A DNA stretch of 51,748 nt, from assembly GCA_024692955.1 (NCBI GenBank), contig JAILLW010000065.1:1-51748 (forward strand), read 5' to 3'. The notes under the pieces are model-generated. The model had not been told where the DNA came from and did not search any database. It saw nothing but the letters and a program-made list of their open reading frames with translations. Positions 25,442 through 34,730 of the stretch are shown here, piece by piece (within the stretch, counting starts at the first letter, position 1; each line of letters begins with the position of its first letter). The translations under genes were made by a program, and so were the position numbers. This DNA is from Lachnospiraceae bacterium. Its GTDB lineage: Bacteria; Bacillota; Clostridia; Lachnospirales; Lachnospiraceae.

Positions 25442-26413
25442 ATGAAATTTACGAAAATGCACGGCTGCGGCAATGATTACATATATATCGACTGCTTCAA
25501 GGAGTCTTTACCGGAAGATCCGGGAGCCCTGAAGGATCTGATCGTACGGCTTTCCGACCGCCATTTCGGCATCGGAGGCGACGGCGTGATCCTGATCGAC
25601 AGGGGAAGGAAGGCTCCTTTTGAAATGCGTATGTATAACGCGGACGGAAGCTATTCGAAGATGTGCGGAAACGGGATCCGCTGTGTCGCAAAATATCTCT
25701 GGGACAACGGATATATCGATCCTTCGACGGTGCTTCCGGATGAGAATGCGGCAGCAGGCGGAACATATTTTGCGGAGTTCGGGATCGAAAGCGGAGGAGA
25801 GGTAAAGAAGATCCGCCTTGCACTCTCGGACGGTAAGGACGGAAAGAAGGAAGTGCGTTCCGTGACCGTGAATATGGGACCCGCGATCCTGGATCCGGAA
25901 AAGATCCCGGTAAGGATCCCCGGATTCCCCGGCCGGGTACCGGAAGCGGTAAAAGAAATCCCCGGAAACGGAAAGGCGCCGCTTGTCCTCGGCGTGCCCA
26001 TTCAGGTGGGCGGACGGGAATTCAAAATGACATGTGTGTCAATGGGAAATCCGCATGCGGTGGTATTTCTCGATGAGCTTCCGGATGATGAGATGATGAA
26101 GAAATTCGGGCCTCTTTTCGAGACTCATGAATATTTTCCGGAAAAAGTCAATACGGAGTTCGTTCTGGTCAAAGACAGACACCGTGTAAGGATGCGTGTC
26201 TGGGAACGCGGAACCGGAGAGACTCTGGCCTGCGGGACCGGTACCTGCGCGGTGACGGTGGCCGCGATCCTGAACGGATACTGCGAAAGCCCCGTTACCG
26301 TCGAGGTCACGGGCGGTGAAGTGACGGATGCCTGGGACCGGGAGAAGAATGAGGTCTTTATGACGGGCCCAGCCGTGACCGTTTTTGAAGGAGAAACGCT
26401 TATCTCCCGCTGA
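25442..26413 (+). CDS. dapF: Diaminopimelate epimerase
   Basis: 323 residues, somewhat longer than the usual 270-280 because of inserts around residues 105-140 and 160-180. It converts LL- to meso-diaminopimelate for lysine and peptidoglycan synthesis, in the cytoplasm, without cofactor. Both catalytic cysteines are present: Cys75 in YSKMCGNGIRC and Cys264 in TLACGTGTCA. The N-terminus MKFTKMHGCGNDY is the invariant family start, so the ATG is certain. No Shine-Dalgarno sequence lies before it and the promoter -10 ends 8 bases upstream, so a leaderless mRNA is predicted. leuA follows after 66 bases. Confidence 0.96.
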   Translation: MKFTKMHGCGNDYIYIDCFKESLPEDPGALKDLIVRLSDRHFGIGGDGVILIDRGRKAPFEMRMYNADGSYSKMCGNGIRCVAKYLWDNGYIDPSTVLPDENAAAGGTYFAEFGIESGGEVKKIRLALSDGKDGKKEVRSVTVNMGPAILDPEKIPVRIPGFPGRVPEAVKEIPGNGKAPLVLGVPIQVGGREFKMTCVSMGNPHAVVFLDELPDDEMMKKFGPLFETHEYFPEKVNTEFVLVKDRHRVRMRVWERGTGETLACGTGTCAVTVAAILNGYCESPVTVEVTGGEVTDAWDREKNEVFMTGPAVTVFEGETLISR

Positions 26414-26479
26414 AAGCGCATGTCCTTTTGCGAGAAGACAATAAAGACGAAAAAAACCGACTGAAAAGGAGAGACATAA

Positions 26480-28141
26480 ATGGACTATTCGAAAAAATAC
26501 AAAAAACCTTACTTTCTCCCTCCGGAGGAGTGCAACGACTGGGTGAAAAAGGACACGGTGGAAAAGCCGCCGGTCTGGTGTTCCGTGGATCTTCGGGACG
26601 GCAATCAGGCCCTGATCGAGCCCATGAGCCTCGAACAGAAGATCACCTTTTTCCGGATGCTCACGGATATCGGCTTCAAGGAGATCGAGGTGGGCTTCCC
26701 GGCGGCTTCCGATACGGAATATCAGTTCATGCGCGCCCTGATCGAGCGGAACATGATCCCGAAGGATGTGACCGTACAGGTACTTACCCAGGCAAGAGAG
26801 CATATCATCAAAAAGACCTTTGAGGCGGTAAAGGGTGCTCCGAAGGCCATCATCCATGTCTACAATTCCACCTCGGTGGCGCAGCGGGAGCAGGTCTTCA
26901 GAAAATCAAAGGAGGAAGTGAAGCAGATCGCCATCGACGGCGCGAAGCTTCTCTATGATCTTGCCAATGAGACGGAGGGAAATTTCTCCTTCGAATACAG
27001 TCCCGAGAGTTTTCCCGGCACGGAGGTGGATTACGCGCTCGAGGTCTGCAACGCGGTGCTTGATGTATGGAAGCCGACTCCGGAAAACAAAGCCATCATC
27101 AATATCCCGACGACGGTACAGATCGCGATGCCGCATATCTTCGCGGGGCAGGTGGAATTTTTCCATAAACATCTTAAGTACCGTGACGGCGTGACACTTT
27201 CCGTGCATCCCCACAATGACCGGGGCTGCGGGATCTCGGATGCCGAGATGGCCGTGCTCGCGGGCGCGGACCGGGTGGAAGGCACCCTTTTCGGAAACGG
27301 TGAGCGTACCGGAAACGTGGATATCGTCACCCTCGCGATGAACATGGTGATGCACGGAGTGGATCCCGGACTTGATTTCTCCCACTTGATGGCCATCAGA
27401 AAGACCTACGAGGAACTTACGGGAATGACGGTCTACGAGCGTCAGCCTTATGCGGGCGACCTTGTATTTACGGCATTTTCCGGTTCTCATCAGGACGCGA
27501 TCTCCAAGGGGATGACCTATCGCGAGCAGGGACTTTCCGGGGATGTATGGGCGGTTCCCTATCTTCCCGTGGATCCGAAGGACATCGGGCGCGAATACGA
27601 ATCGGATGTCATCCGGATCAATTCCCAGTCCGGAAAGGGCGGTGTCGCTTACATTCTCAGGCAGAATTACGGCCTGATGCTGCCGGCCGGAATGCGCGAG
27701 GAAGTCGGCTATCTGGTAAAGGGGATCTCGGATAAGCGCCATGCGGAGCTTTCCCCTGCGGATATCTACGAGATCTTCGAAAAGAATTACATAAGGAACC
27801 GGACGAAGTTCGACGTGACGGCTTCCCATTATACGCAGGAAGAGGACGAGAACATCTTCACCCGTGTGACGATTCGCCACTTCGATACGGAAAAGAAGCT
27901 TTCCGGCGAAGGAAACGGACGCCTGGATGCTGTGAGCAACGCGTTCAAGGATTACTTCGGCATCGACTATACCCTGAAGGTCTATGAGGAGCATGCGGTA
28001 TCCGTCGGCTCCGCTTCCAAGGCCGCGTCCTATGTGGGGATCGAAAAGGACGGAAAGATGTACTGGGGCGTCGGGATCAATCAGGATATCATCAAGTCTT
28101 CCGTGGCGGCACTTGTTTCCGCCGTTAACAAGATACTTTAA
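26480..28141 (+). CDS. leuA: 2-isopropylmalate synthase
   Basis: 553 residues, the longer LeuA form. The HMGL-like TIM barrel has the metal/substrate motif [13 protein letters not shown] near residue 40, and [20 protein letters not shown] and [10 protein letters not shown] about residues 248-280. The C-terminal LeuA dimer/allosteric domain (about 425-553) is present, so leucine feedback control is expected. It catalyses acetyl-CoA plus 2-oxoisovalerate to 2-isopropylmalate, the first step of leucine synthesis. No leuBCD genes lie nearby. AAAAGGAGAG precedes ATG 26480. Confidence 0.95.
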   Translation: MDYSKKYKKPYFLPPEECNDWVKKDTVEKPPVWCSVDLRDGNQALIEPMSLEQKITFFRMLTDIGFKEIEVGFPAASDTEYQFMRALIERNMIPKDVTVQVLTQAREHIIKKTFEAVKGAPKAIIHVYNSTSVAQREQVFRKSKEEVKQIAIDGAKLLYDLANETEGNFSFEYSPESFPGTEVDYALEVCNAVLDVWKPTPENKAIINIPTTVQIAMPHIFAGQVEFFHKHLKYRDGVTLSVHPHNDRGCGISDAEMAVLAGADRVEGTLFGNGERTGNVDIVTLAMNMVMHGVDPGLDFSHLMAIRKTYEELTGMTVYERQPYAGDLVFTAFSGSHQDAISKGMTYREQGLSGDVWAVPYLPVDPKDIGREYESDVIRINSQSGKGGVAYILRQNYGLMLPAGMREEVGYLVKGISDKRHAELSPADIYEIFEKNYIRNRTKFDVTASHYTQEEDENIFTRVTIRHFDTEKKLSGEGNGRLDAVSNAFKDYFGIDYTLKVYEEHAVSVGSASKAASYVGIEKDGKMYWGVGINQDIIKSSVAALVSAVNKIL

Positions 28142-28166
28142 TCACTATGAAAGGAAGGGACGAAGA

Positions 28167-28589
28167 ATGGAGAAGAAAACAAAAGGCCTGATCGGCGAAT
28201 TCAAGGAGTTCATTTCCAAAGGGAGCGTGCTCGACATGGCAGTAGGCGTGATTATCGGCGGCGCATTTACCGCGATCATCACATCGCTTGTGGATGATAT
28301 CTTTATGCCGCTAATTTCCCTGATCACGGGAGGAATCGATTTCACGACACTCTGCGTGACCTTCGGATCGGGCGAGAACGCCGCGACGCTGAACTACGGT
28401 GCGTTCATTGCGGCGATCATCAATTTCCTCCTTATCGCGCTGGTTCTTTTCCTCGTGATCAAGGGGATCAACAAATTCCGGAAGGAAAAGCCCGCGGATC
28501 CGACGACGAAGACCTGCCCGCACTGCCAGAGCGAGATCCCGATCAAGGCGACCCGCTGTCCGCACTGCACTTCGGAGCTTGATAAGTAA
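28167..28589 (+). CDS. mscL: Large-conductance mechanosensitive channel with C-terminal zinc ribbon
   Basis: 140 residues. The N-terminal helix and TM1 are typical of MscL (GEFKEFISKGSVLDMAVGVI and GGAFTAIITSLVDD), and TM2 is around 75-97 (FIAAIINFLLIALVLFLVIK). The channel opens under membrane tension to release solutes during osmotic downshift. After the basic stretch FRKEKP, the usual cytoplasmic helix bundle is replaced by a two-CxxC zinc ribbon (CPHCQSEIP ... CPHC). The frame is open upstream, but ATG 28167 has AAGGAAGGGA at proper spacing. A weak 6-pair hairpin follows the stop at 28607-28629. Confidence 0.93.
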   Translation: MEKKTKGLIGEFKEFISKGSVLDMAVGVIIGGAFTAIITSLVDDIFMPLISLITGGIDFTTLCVTFGSGENAATLNYGAFIAAIINFLLIALVLFLVIKGINKFRKEKPADPTTKTCPHCQSEIPIKATRCPHCTSELDK

Positions 28590-28641
28590 CGACTGTTATT
28601 GATTAGAAAGCCGCTGATTCGGGGCTTTTGAGGAAACCGGG

Positions 28642-31600
28642 ATGATGGGTGTCTCGATCTACAGAGTATCATATGCGATCATCGCGATACTGATCAGTGT
28701 ATCGACGATTCTCTTCGCTATGACCGAAGACGTCCGCAAGAAAAGACAGAACCGGCTTTTCAAGCTTCTGGTGATCGAGGTCCTCATAAGCTCCGTGATG
28801 CAGCTTATCATCACGATCACTCATCCGGCCGCGCCCTGGTCCGTTCCGGCAAGGGTTCTGGATGAGGGCGCGCGTTATATCTATTTCATGGTTCATTCGG
28901 CCCTGGGGCCCATGACCTATGTCTATCTTTTCCTGGTGAGCGGTACCATGTATACCCGCTCCGTCAGGAAGCATCTGCTCTCCATGATCCCCGCGGCGGT
29001 CATAGCCGTGATGGTCATCCTGAATCCCCTGTTTCACTGGGTCTATTATCTGGACGATCAGTACGGATTTCACCGCAACTGGGGAGAATACCTGCTCTAT
29101 CTGGTATCCGCTTATTACATCATCATGTCGGTCATCGTGCTCTGGACCTCCTGGCGTGTCATCAACCGGCGCCGCAGATGGTCTTTGCTTTTCTGCGTCC
29201 TGCTTACGATCTGCGGTGTCCTGATCCAGCTCTTCTATTCCGAACTCCGGGTGGAGCTGATGTTCGAGGCGGTGGGATTCGTCGGAATCCTCATTACCGT
29301 GGAGCGGGAGGACGACCGGATCGACCGGATCGCCGGCGTTTACAACCGGAGCGCGCTTCTCCTCGATATGAAATATTACAACGATCTGCATAAGGAATTC
29401 AGCGCCATCGGTATCAGACTTCTTAATGTGGACCTGATGCAGCGCGTTCTCGGAAATCCGGGAAGCGACGAGATCATCCGGATGGTGGCGGATTATCTTA
29501 AGAAGGGACAGGACCAGAACGATCCCGTGCTACGGAGGGATGTATACCGGGCCGAGAAGAATTCCTTTATGATCCTCTGCGTCAACGACCGGGAGGAAGC
29601 GGTCCTCGAACTGGCAAAGAAGATCCATGACCGTCTCCAGAAGATCTGGAAGTACGGGGAATCGGAAGTGAAGCTGGACGCGGTGGTCCTTTGCGAGAAT
29701 TCACGTGGCGAGTTCTCAACGGCCGAGGATATGATCCTGCTCATCGACGGAGAGATGAAGGTGAGCGACCGGAAGGGATTGCTTACCGGAACGGATCTTT
29801 TCTTCCTGAAAAGGAATGTGGCGATCGAGGACGCTGTCCTAAGGGGCGTCGCGGAAAACCGCTATGAGGTATATTATCAGCCGATCTATGACCGGGAGAG
29901 CAAAGCGGTGGTGGCGGCCCAGAGCAGGATGAAGCTCCGGGATCCGAAACTCGGGCTTCTCCCGCAGGAGGAATACAGCCCCTTTGTCATCAAAAACCAT
30001 CTGGAGGACGATCTGGCCCTGCAGACGGCGGATGATGTCTGTACCTTTATCAGCAGCGGAATCCCCGTGGAACTGGGTGTAGGCGTGATCGGATTCCGGA
30101 TCCTGGCGATCCAGTGCCTGAGAGAAGCGTTTATAGAACAGCTCTATGACATCTGCAGCCGGCATGATGTTCCCCCCGGGAGGATCAACCTTCAGATCCA
30201 CGGCTTCGCGGAGGTGCCGGACCGTGAGGAACTCGCGGATTCCGTCCGGAGGCTTCATGAGTACGGCTTCCGTCTTTCCATGGACCGCTTCGGAACGGAG
30301 GATTCGAACCTGCGGGCGCTTATGACCTTTGATGTGGATGTGGTCTGCATCGACATCAGCGCTTTCGCGGAAGTCCATCAGGATCCGGTCAGCCTTCAGA
30401 TCCTGAGAAACAGCAGCGTGGATATGGTGAACGGGCTTTCAAAGAAGGTGCTGATCAACGGGATCGTGAACGAGCATCAGGCGGAATTCTTTTCCGAGAG
30501 CAAGGCCGGATACCTGCAGGGTGACTACTTCTCGGAGCCCGTATCCCAGAATGAATTCATCGCCGTTCTGAAAGGAACCCAGACAGCCTGGAGAGAAGAA
30601 CAGAGGGCAAGGGCCAGAAGCGAGGCAAAGAGCTCCTTCCTCGCGAATATGTCCCACGAGATCCGCACCCCGATCAACGCGATCCTCGGAATGAACGAGA
30701 TGATCCTGAGAAGCAGTACGGACAGGGAAGTCCTTTCCTATGCGGGGGATATCGAACGGGCGGGAAGAAATCTCCTTTCGCTTATCAACAATGTGCTCGA
30801 TTTTTCCAAGATCGAAGCGGGCAGCATGGAGCTTGCGGATATCAATTACGAGCTGAGCGGCCTGATCAATGATGTGGTCCATCTTTTCCGGGAGCCTTTC
30901 CGGGAGAAAGGGCTCGCCTTCCGGATCGAGGTGGATGAGAATCTGCCGGACAAACTGAAGGGCGATGAGGTACGTATCCGTCAGGCCGTCACGAATATCC
31001 TCAATAATGCGCTGAAATATACGGATACCGGAAGCGTGACACTGCTTGTGGGAAGGAATTCCTATAAAGACGGAGTGCTTACCCTCGACATCCGGGTAAA
31101 GGATACGGGACGCGGCATAAAGGAAGAGGATCTCGGAAAACTCTTCGAGAACTTCCAGCGTCTCGATCCGGAAAAGAACAGCAATATCGAAGGAAGCGGA
31201 CTGGGACTTGCGATCACGGCGGGAATTCTCCAGATGATGGGCGGAAAGATCAGCGTCGAGAGCGAATACGGGAAGGGTTCCACCTTCCGTCTCCTTTTCC
31301 CGCAGAGAGTGACCGGGCCCGGGAAGGTGGGCAATCTGGATGAGAGATACCGCCTTGCCGAATCAAACCGTGTCAGCTATCAGGAATCCTTTATCGCGAA
31401 AGACGCGAAGATCCTGGCGGTGGATGATACGCCGATGAACCTGAAGGTCATAAAGGGGCTGCTCAGGAAGACGCTAATCCGCGTGGAAGAAGCGGAAAGC
31501 GGCCCGGCCTGCCTGGAAAAGGCAAAAGAAAACGATTATGATCTCATTCTCCTTGATTACAAGATGCCGGAAATGGACGGGATCGAGACTCTGCACAGAC

Positions 31601-31803
31601 TCCGTACGATTGACGGCTATGAGAAGAAACCCGTGATCGCCCTTACGGCCAATGCGCTGTCGGGATCCAGGGAAAGCTTCCTTTCCGAGGGCTTTGACGA
31701 CTATCTTGCGAAGCCGGTGGAGGGCGAAAAACTCGAGGAAGTGATCCGGACGCATCTCCCGGAGGAGAAGATCATTCTCCGCAGACGGAAAGGAGGGGAG
31801 TGA
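28642..31803 (+). CDS. Membrane hybrid histidine kinase with degenerate GGDEF and EAL modules
   Basis: 1053 residues. Seven or so membrane helices (about 5-215) are followed by a GGDEF-like region (about 225-400) in which the active-site loop is replaced by YRAEKNSF. An EAL-like region (about 410-650) follows with EAL replaced by QSR (427-429) and DDFG by DRFG, so neither synthesis nor breakdown of cyclic di-GMP is expected. The C-terminal half is a complete hybrid kinase: HisKA with His672 (NMSHEIRTP), HATPase with N box and DTGRGIKEEDLG, GSGLGLAI, and a receiver with Asp972 (LLDYKMPEMDG). It may bind a nucleotide or ligand and control phosphorelay. The next gene is a shorter relative, 1 base after the stop. 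Confidence 0.88.
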   Translation: MMGVSIYRVSYAIIAILISVSTILFAMTEDVRKKRQNRLFKLLVIEVLISSVMQLIITITHPAAPWSVPARVLDEGARYIYFMVHSALGPMTYVYLFLVSGTMYTRSVRKHLLSMIPAAVIAVMVILNPLFHWVYYLDDQYGFHRNWGEYLLYLVSAYYIIMSVIVLWTSWRVINRRRRWSLLFCVLLTICGVLIQLFYSELRVELMFEAVGFVGILITVEREDDRIDRIAGVYNRSALLLDMKYYNDLHKEFSAIGIRLLNVDLMQRVLGNPGSDEIIRMVADYLKKGQDQNDPVLRRDVYRAEKNSFMILCVNDREEAVLELAKKIHDRLQKIWKYGESEVKLDAVVLCENSRGEFSTAEDMILLIDGEMKVSDRKGLLTGTDLFFLKRNVAIEDAVLRGVAENRYEVYYQPIYDRESKAVVAAQSRMKLRDPKLGLLPQEEYSPFVIKNHLEDDLALQTADDVCTFISSGIPVELGVGVIGFRILAIQCLREAFIEQLYDICSRHDVPPGRINLQIHGFAEVPDREELADSVRRLHEYGFRLSMDRFGTEDSNLRALMTFDVDVVCIDISAFAEVHQDPVSLQILRNSSVDMVNGLSKKVLINGIVNEHQAEFFSESKAGYLQGDYFSEPVSQNEFIAVLKGTQTAWREEQRARARSEAKSSFLANMSHEIRTPINAILGMNEMILRSSTDREVLSYAGDIERAGRNLLSLINNVLDFSKIEAGSMELADINYELSGLINDVVHLFREPFREKGLAFRIEVDENLPDKLKGDEVRIRQAVTNILNNALKYTDTGSVTLLVGRNSYKDGVLTLDIRVKDTGRGIKEEDLGKLFENFQRLDPEKNSNIEGSGLGLAITAGILQMMGGKISVESEYGKGSTFRLLFPQRVTGPGKVGNLDERYRLAESNRVSYQESFIAKDAKILAVDDTPMNLKVIKGLLRKTLIRVEEAESGPACLEKAKENDYDLILLDYKMPEMDGIETLHRLRTIDGYEKKPVIALTANALSGSRESFLSEGFDDYLAKPVEGEKLEEVIRTHLPEEKIILRRRKGGE

Positions 31804-31804
31804 C

Positions 31805-33727
31805 ATGCACGGAGTGGGCTTTTTTAACAGGACCGCATTCTACATCGGTACGCTGCTTATTTCCCTTTTCTGCCTGATCTATGAACTGATCCGGGGACAT
31901 ATCGGAAAGACCCGCTACCGGATCTTCCTTATCGGGCTCGTGAGTCTGATCGCTGCGGCGCTCTGCAGGATGGTGGAGGTGTATTTCGCGGGTACTTCGT
32001 TTCGCACACCCGCCTCCAGACTGCTGTTTTCCGGGGCCGTATTCCTGTTCTATATCATCCACAATTTCCTCGGGATGCTGACGTTCTTCTATGCCCTGTT
32101 CGCGACGCAGAATTTCCGGCGGGTGCCTTATTCCGCACTCTATGCCGCTCTGGGGCCATTCGCGGTGTCCGAGCTGGTGCTCCTCACGAACCCGGTCACG
32201 GGGTTTGCCTACCGCATCGAGGAAGGGGGACGGTTCATCAGGAACTGGGGCGTCTTTCTGACATATTCCTGCGGGATCCTCTATGTGACGATGGCAATGT
32301 TTCTTTTCCTCCGGAAGTGGAGCGGGCTGACAAGAAGAAAAAAGGTGATCCTGATTTATGCCCTGACGATCCCGCTCATTTGTATCCTGATTCAGGCATT
32401 TTATCCGCAGATCCGTCTGGAACTCATGGGAGAGGCCATAGCCTTTATCGGCGTCATGCTGGCGGTGGAATATGACGAGGATCTTGCGGATACGTCCACG
32501 GGACTTGCAAACCGCGACTCCTTCATCCGTGATGTGACGGGACTGTTCGGACAGAACCGCCCCTTCGGGATCATCTGCGTGAGGGCCGTCAATCTGGAGA
32601 CCACCTGCAGGATCGCCCATATCGCTCCGGATGAGGTTGCGGAGGATGCGGCAAACTATCTCAAGCAGCTGCATCCGGGATATCTTCTCTATCATATCAG
32701 ACAGGACTCCTTTGTTCTCCTGATGCTCCGGAAAACGGACGAATACAAACTGAACATCCTTCTGCAGGTGCAGAAGCATTTCGGAAACGGCTTTGTCTAT
32801 GAGGGGAAGATGCTGCCCGTAAGGAGCCTGATCCTCACGGCGGAGTATCCCGGGAAACTCGACGGGATCGAGAGCGTCCTTATCATGTGCGAGGGCAATC
32901 TGATGCTGAAGGCGAGGACCGGAGGCTTCGTTACGGAAAAGGAACTTGACAGGATCTTTGACCGGGCTTCCATCGACAAGGCGATCCATATGGGGATCAA
33001 GGAACACAAATTCCTTGTGAGATATCAGCCGGTGTTCACGCCGGACGGAGAAGTGGCCGGTGCCGCCGAGGCGCTGATCCGGCATGCGGATCCGGATTTT
33101 CAGGACTTCCTTCCGGAGGACATCGTCCGGATGTCGGAATATAACGGAACCATTATGGGGCTCGGAGACTATGTTCTGAATGAGGTCTGCGCCTTCCTTG
33201 AAAGCGGAGTGCCGGCGCAGTGCGGCATTCTGAAGATCAGTGTAAACCTCTCCGCGATCCAGTGCATCAGTCCGGACTTTGTCCGCAGAGTGGAGGAGAT
33301 CGTGGGCGCCTATCCCCATGTACATCCCTCCATGATCTGCTTTGAGATCGCGGAAGCGGATTCCGTGCATGATTTCCGGCTCCTTTCCTCCGTGACCGAT
33401 GAACTGCGGAGCAAGGGCTATACCTTTACGATGGAAAGCTACGGAAGCGGGTATTCGAATATGTATTCCGTATTTATGATGAATTTCGAAACGGTGAAGA
33501 TGGACCGCTCACTCCTCTGGGAGGCGGAAAAGAGCGAGGCGGGACGAACCCTGCTCGAAAACAGCATCAAGATGATCCATGAGATGAAACGTCTCGTGAC
33601 CATCACCGGGATCGAAAACGAGGCCCAGTGGAAACTTGCGGGGGATCTGGCCGCGGACAATCTTCAGGGCTTCTATTTCTCAAAGCCCCTGACCGGGGAA
33701 CAGCTATCCGAGATGTATGCGATGTGA
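31805..33727 (+). CDS. Membrane protein with GGDEF-like and EAL domains
   Basis: 640 residues. The N-terminal half (about 8-220) has about seven membrane helices related to those of the preceding kinase. A degenerate GGDEF-like region has IRQDSF in place of GGDEF. The EAL domain (about 400-640) keeps EAL (422-424, AAEALIR), the Asn of VNLSAIQ, VKMDRSLL and QGFYFSKPL, but the metal motif DDFG reads ESYG (Glu544, Ser545). Phosphodiesterase activity on cyclic di-GMP is therefore doubtful. It starts one base after the hybrid kinase stop codon, so the two are co-expressed and may form a signalling pair, possibly by gene duplication. Confidence 0.87.
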   Translation: MHGVGFFNRTAFYIGTLLISLFCLIYELIRGHIGKTRYRIFLIGLVSLIAAALCRMVEVYFAGTSFRTPASRLLFSGAVFLFYIIHNFLGMLTFFYALFATQNFRRVPYSALYAALGPFAVSELVLLTNPVTGFAYRIEEGGRFIRNWGVFLTYSCGILYVTMAMFLFLRKWSGLTRRKKVILIYALTIPLICILIQAFYPQIRLELMGEAIAFIGVMLAVEYDEDLADTSTGLANRDSFIRDVTGLFGQNRPFGIICVRAVNLETTCRIAHIAPDEVAEDAANYLKQLHPGYLLYHIRQDSFVLLMLRKTDEYKLNILLQVQKHFGNGFVYEGKMLPVRSLILTAEYPGKLDGIESVLIMCEGNLMLKARTGGFVTEKELDRIFDRASIDKAIHMGIKEHKFLVRYQPVFTPDGEVAGAAEALIRHADPDFQDFLPEDIVRMSEYNGTIMGLGDYVLNEVCAFLESGVPAQCGILKISVNLSAIQCISPDFVRRVEEIVGAYPHVHPSMICFEIAEADSVHDFRLLSSVTDELRSKGYTFTMESYGSGYSNMYSVFMMNFETVKMDRSLLWEAEKSEAGRTLLENSIKMIHEMKRLVTITGIENEAQWKLAGDLAADNLQGFYFSKPLTGEQLSEMYAM

Positions 33728-33777
33728 TGCCGGCCGCGCTGTGACAGGGGAGAGGACGGCAGTCCGGAGGGAATAAG

Positions 33778-34695
33778 ATGTTTTATGTGATCGGAGAAAC
33801 GCTTCTTGCGGTATCCAGGGAGGAACTGAAAAAAACGGATCGCCAGTATGTGGCGGTGATCACCTATGAGGAGTGGAAAGAGAGCCGTGACAGCTTTGAG
33901 ATGGGGATCGATATGGATCAGAACATCTCCGAGATCTATACGACCAAGGCGGAAGTGAACTATGACTCCCTGACGGGATCCTTTTCCATTCCGAACCGGA
34001 AGGATTTTTCCGATGAGGACTTCAAATTCGCCTTTGCCCTCGATGAAAAGGGGATCGTTTTCATCGATGACAGCAAAATGGCGGAGAAGATCATCGAAAA
34101 CATCCGGAATACGAAAAAGTGGAAGCTTCCGAGCCTGGAGCGCTTCCTCTATGATTTCCTTGACCAGATCGTGATCGACGATCTGAGACTCATGGAAAAA
34201 TACGAACGGGAGCTGGACTCGATCGAAAAGATGATCATGGAGGGGGAGGAGAACTTCCCTTCGAGCCGCCTGAACGAGATCCGGAACGACATCCGGGATC
34301 TCCGGATCCATTATGAACAGCTTATGGACCTCGGACAGGAACTGGAGGAAAACGAGAACAGCTTCTTCAGGCAGGAAAACCTGAGATATTTCAGATCTTT
34401 CTTAAACCGCATGGCAAGACTGCATGACACCTCAACTTCCCTGAGGGACTATACCATGCAGCTGCGGGATCTTTATAAAGCACATCTGGACATCAAACAG
34501 AACCGCATCATGACGGTGCTTACTGTGGTAACCACGATCTTCATGCCGCTGACCCTGATCGTCGGATGGTACGGAATGAACTTCCGGTTCATGCCGGAAC
34601 TGGAATGGCGGTGGGGCTATCCGGCGGTCATCGGGGTATCCGTGCTGGTGGCGGCGGGGAGTCTTTTCTTCTTCAAAAAGAAAAAGTGGCTGTAA
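33778..34695 (+). CDS. CorA-family magnesium/divalent cation transporter
   Basis: 305 residues. The N-terminal cytoplasmic domain is followed by a long helix (about 125-250) and two membrane helices at the C-terminus. The first of these ends in the signature YGMNF (GMN selectivity motif) in LIVGWYGMNFRFMPELEW. CorA proteins form pentamers that admit Mg2+, Co2+ or Zn2+ down the gradient. The N-terminal domain is short and diverged, like many Firmicute CorA paralogues. The ribosome binding site is GGAGGGAATAAG. The polymerase-like gene follows after 35 bases with no terminator between them. Confidence 0.9.
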   Translation: MFYVIGETLLAVSREELKKTDRQYVAVITYEEWKESRDSFEMGIDMDQNISEIYTTKAEVNYDSLTGSFSIPNRKDFSDEDFKFAFALDEKGIVFIDDSKMAEKIIENIRNTKKWKLPSLERFLYDFLDQIVIDDLRLMEKYERELDSIEKMIMEGEENFPSSRLNEIRNDIRDLRIHYEQLMDLGQELEENENSFFRQENLRYFRSFLNRMARLHDTSTSLRDYTMQLRDLYKAHLDIKQNRIMTVLTVVTTIFMPLTLIVGWYGMNFRFMPELEWRWGYPAVIGVSVLVAAGSLFFFKKKKWL

Positions 34696-34730
34696 CAGGC
34701 TGCGGCACGGGATGAACGGGGGTTGGATCA

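Noticed and set aside
27984-28166. Long N-terminal extension of the mscL frame
   Set aside because: It overlaps the conserved end of leuA; MscL begins at 28167 with a good ribosome binding site.
28607-28629. Terminator after mscL
   Set aside because: Only a 6-pair stem with a 10-base loop and four T; too weak to list as a feature.
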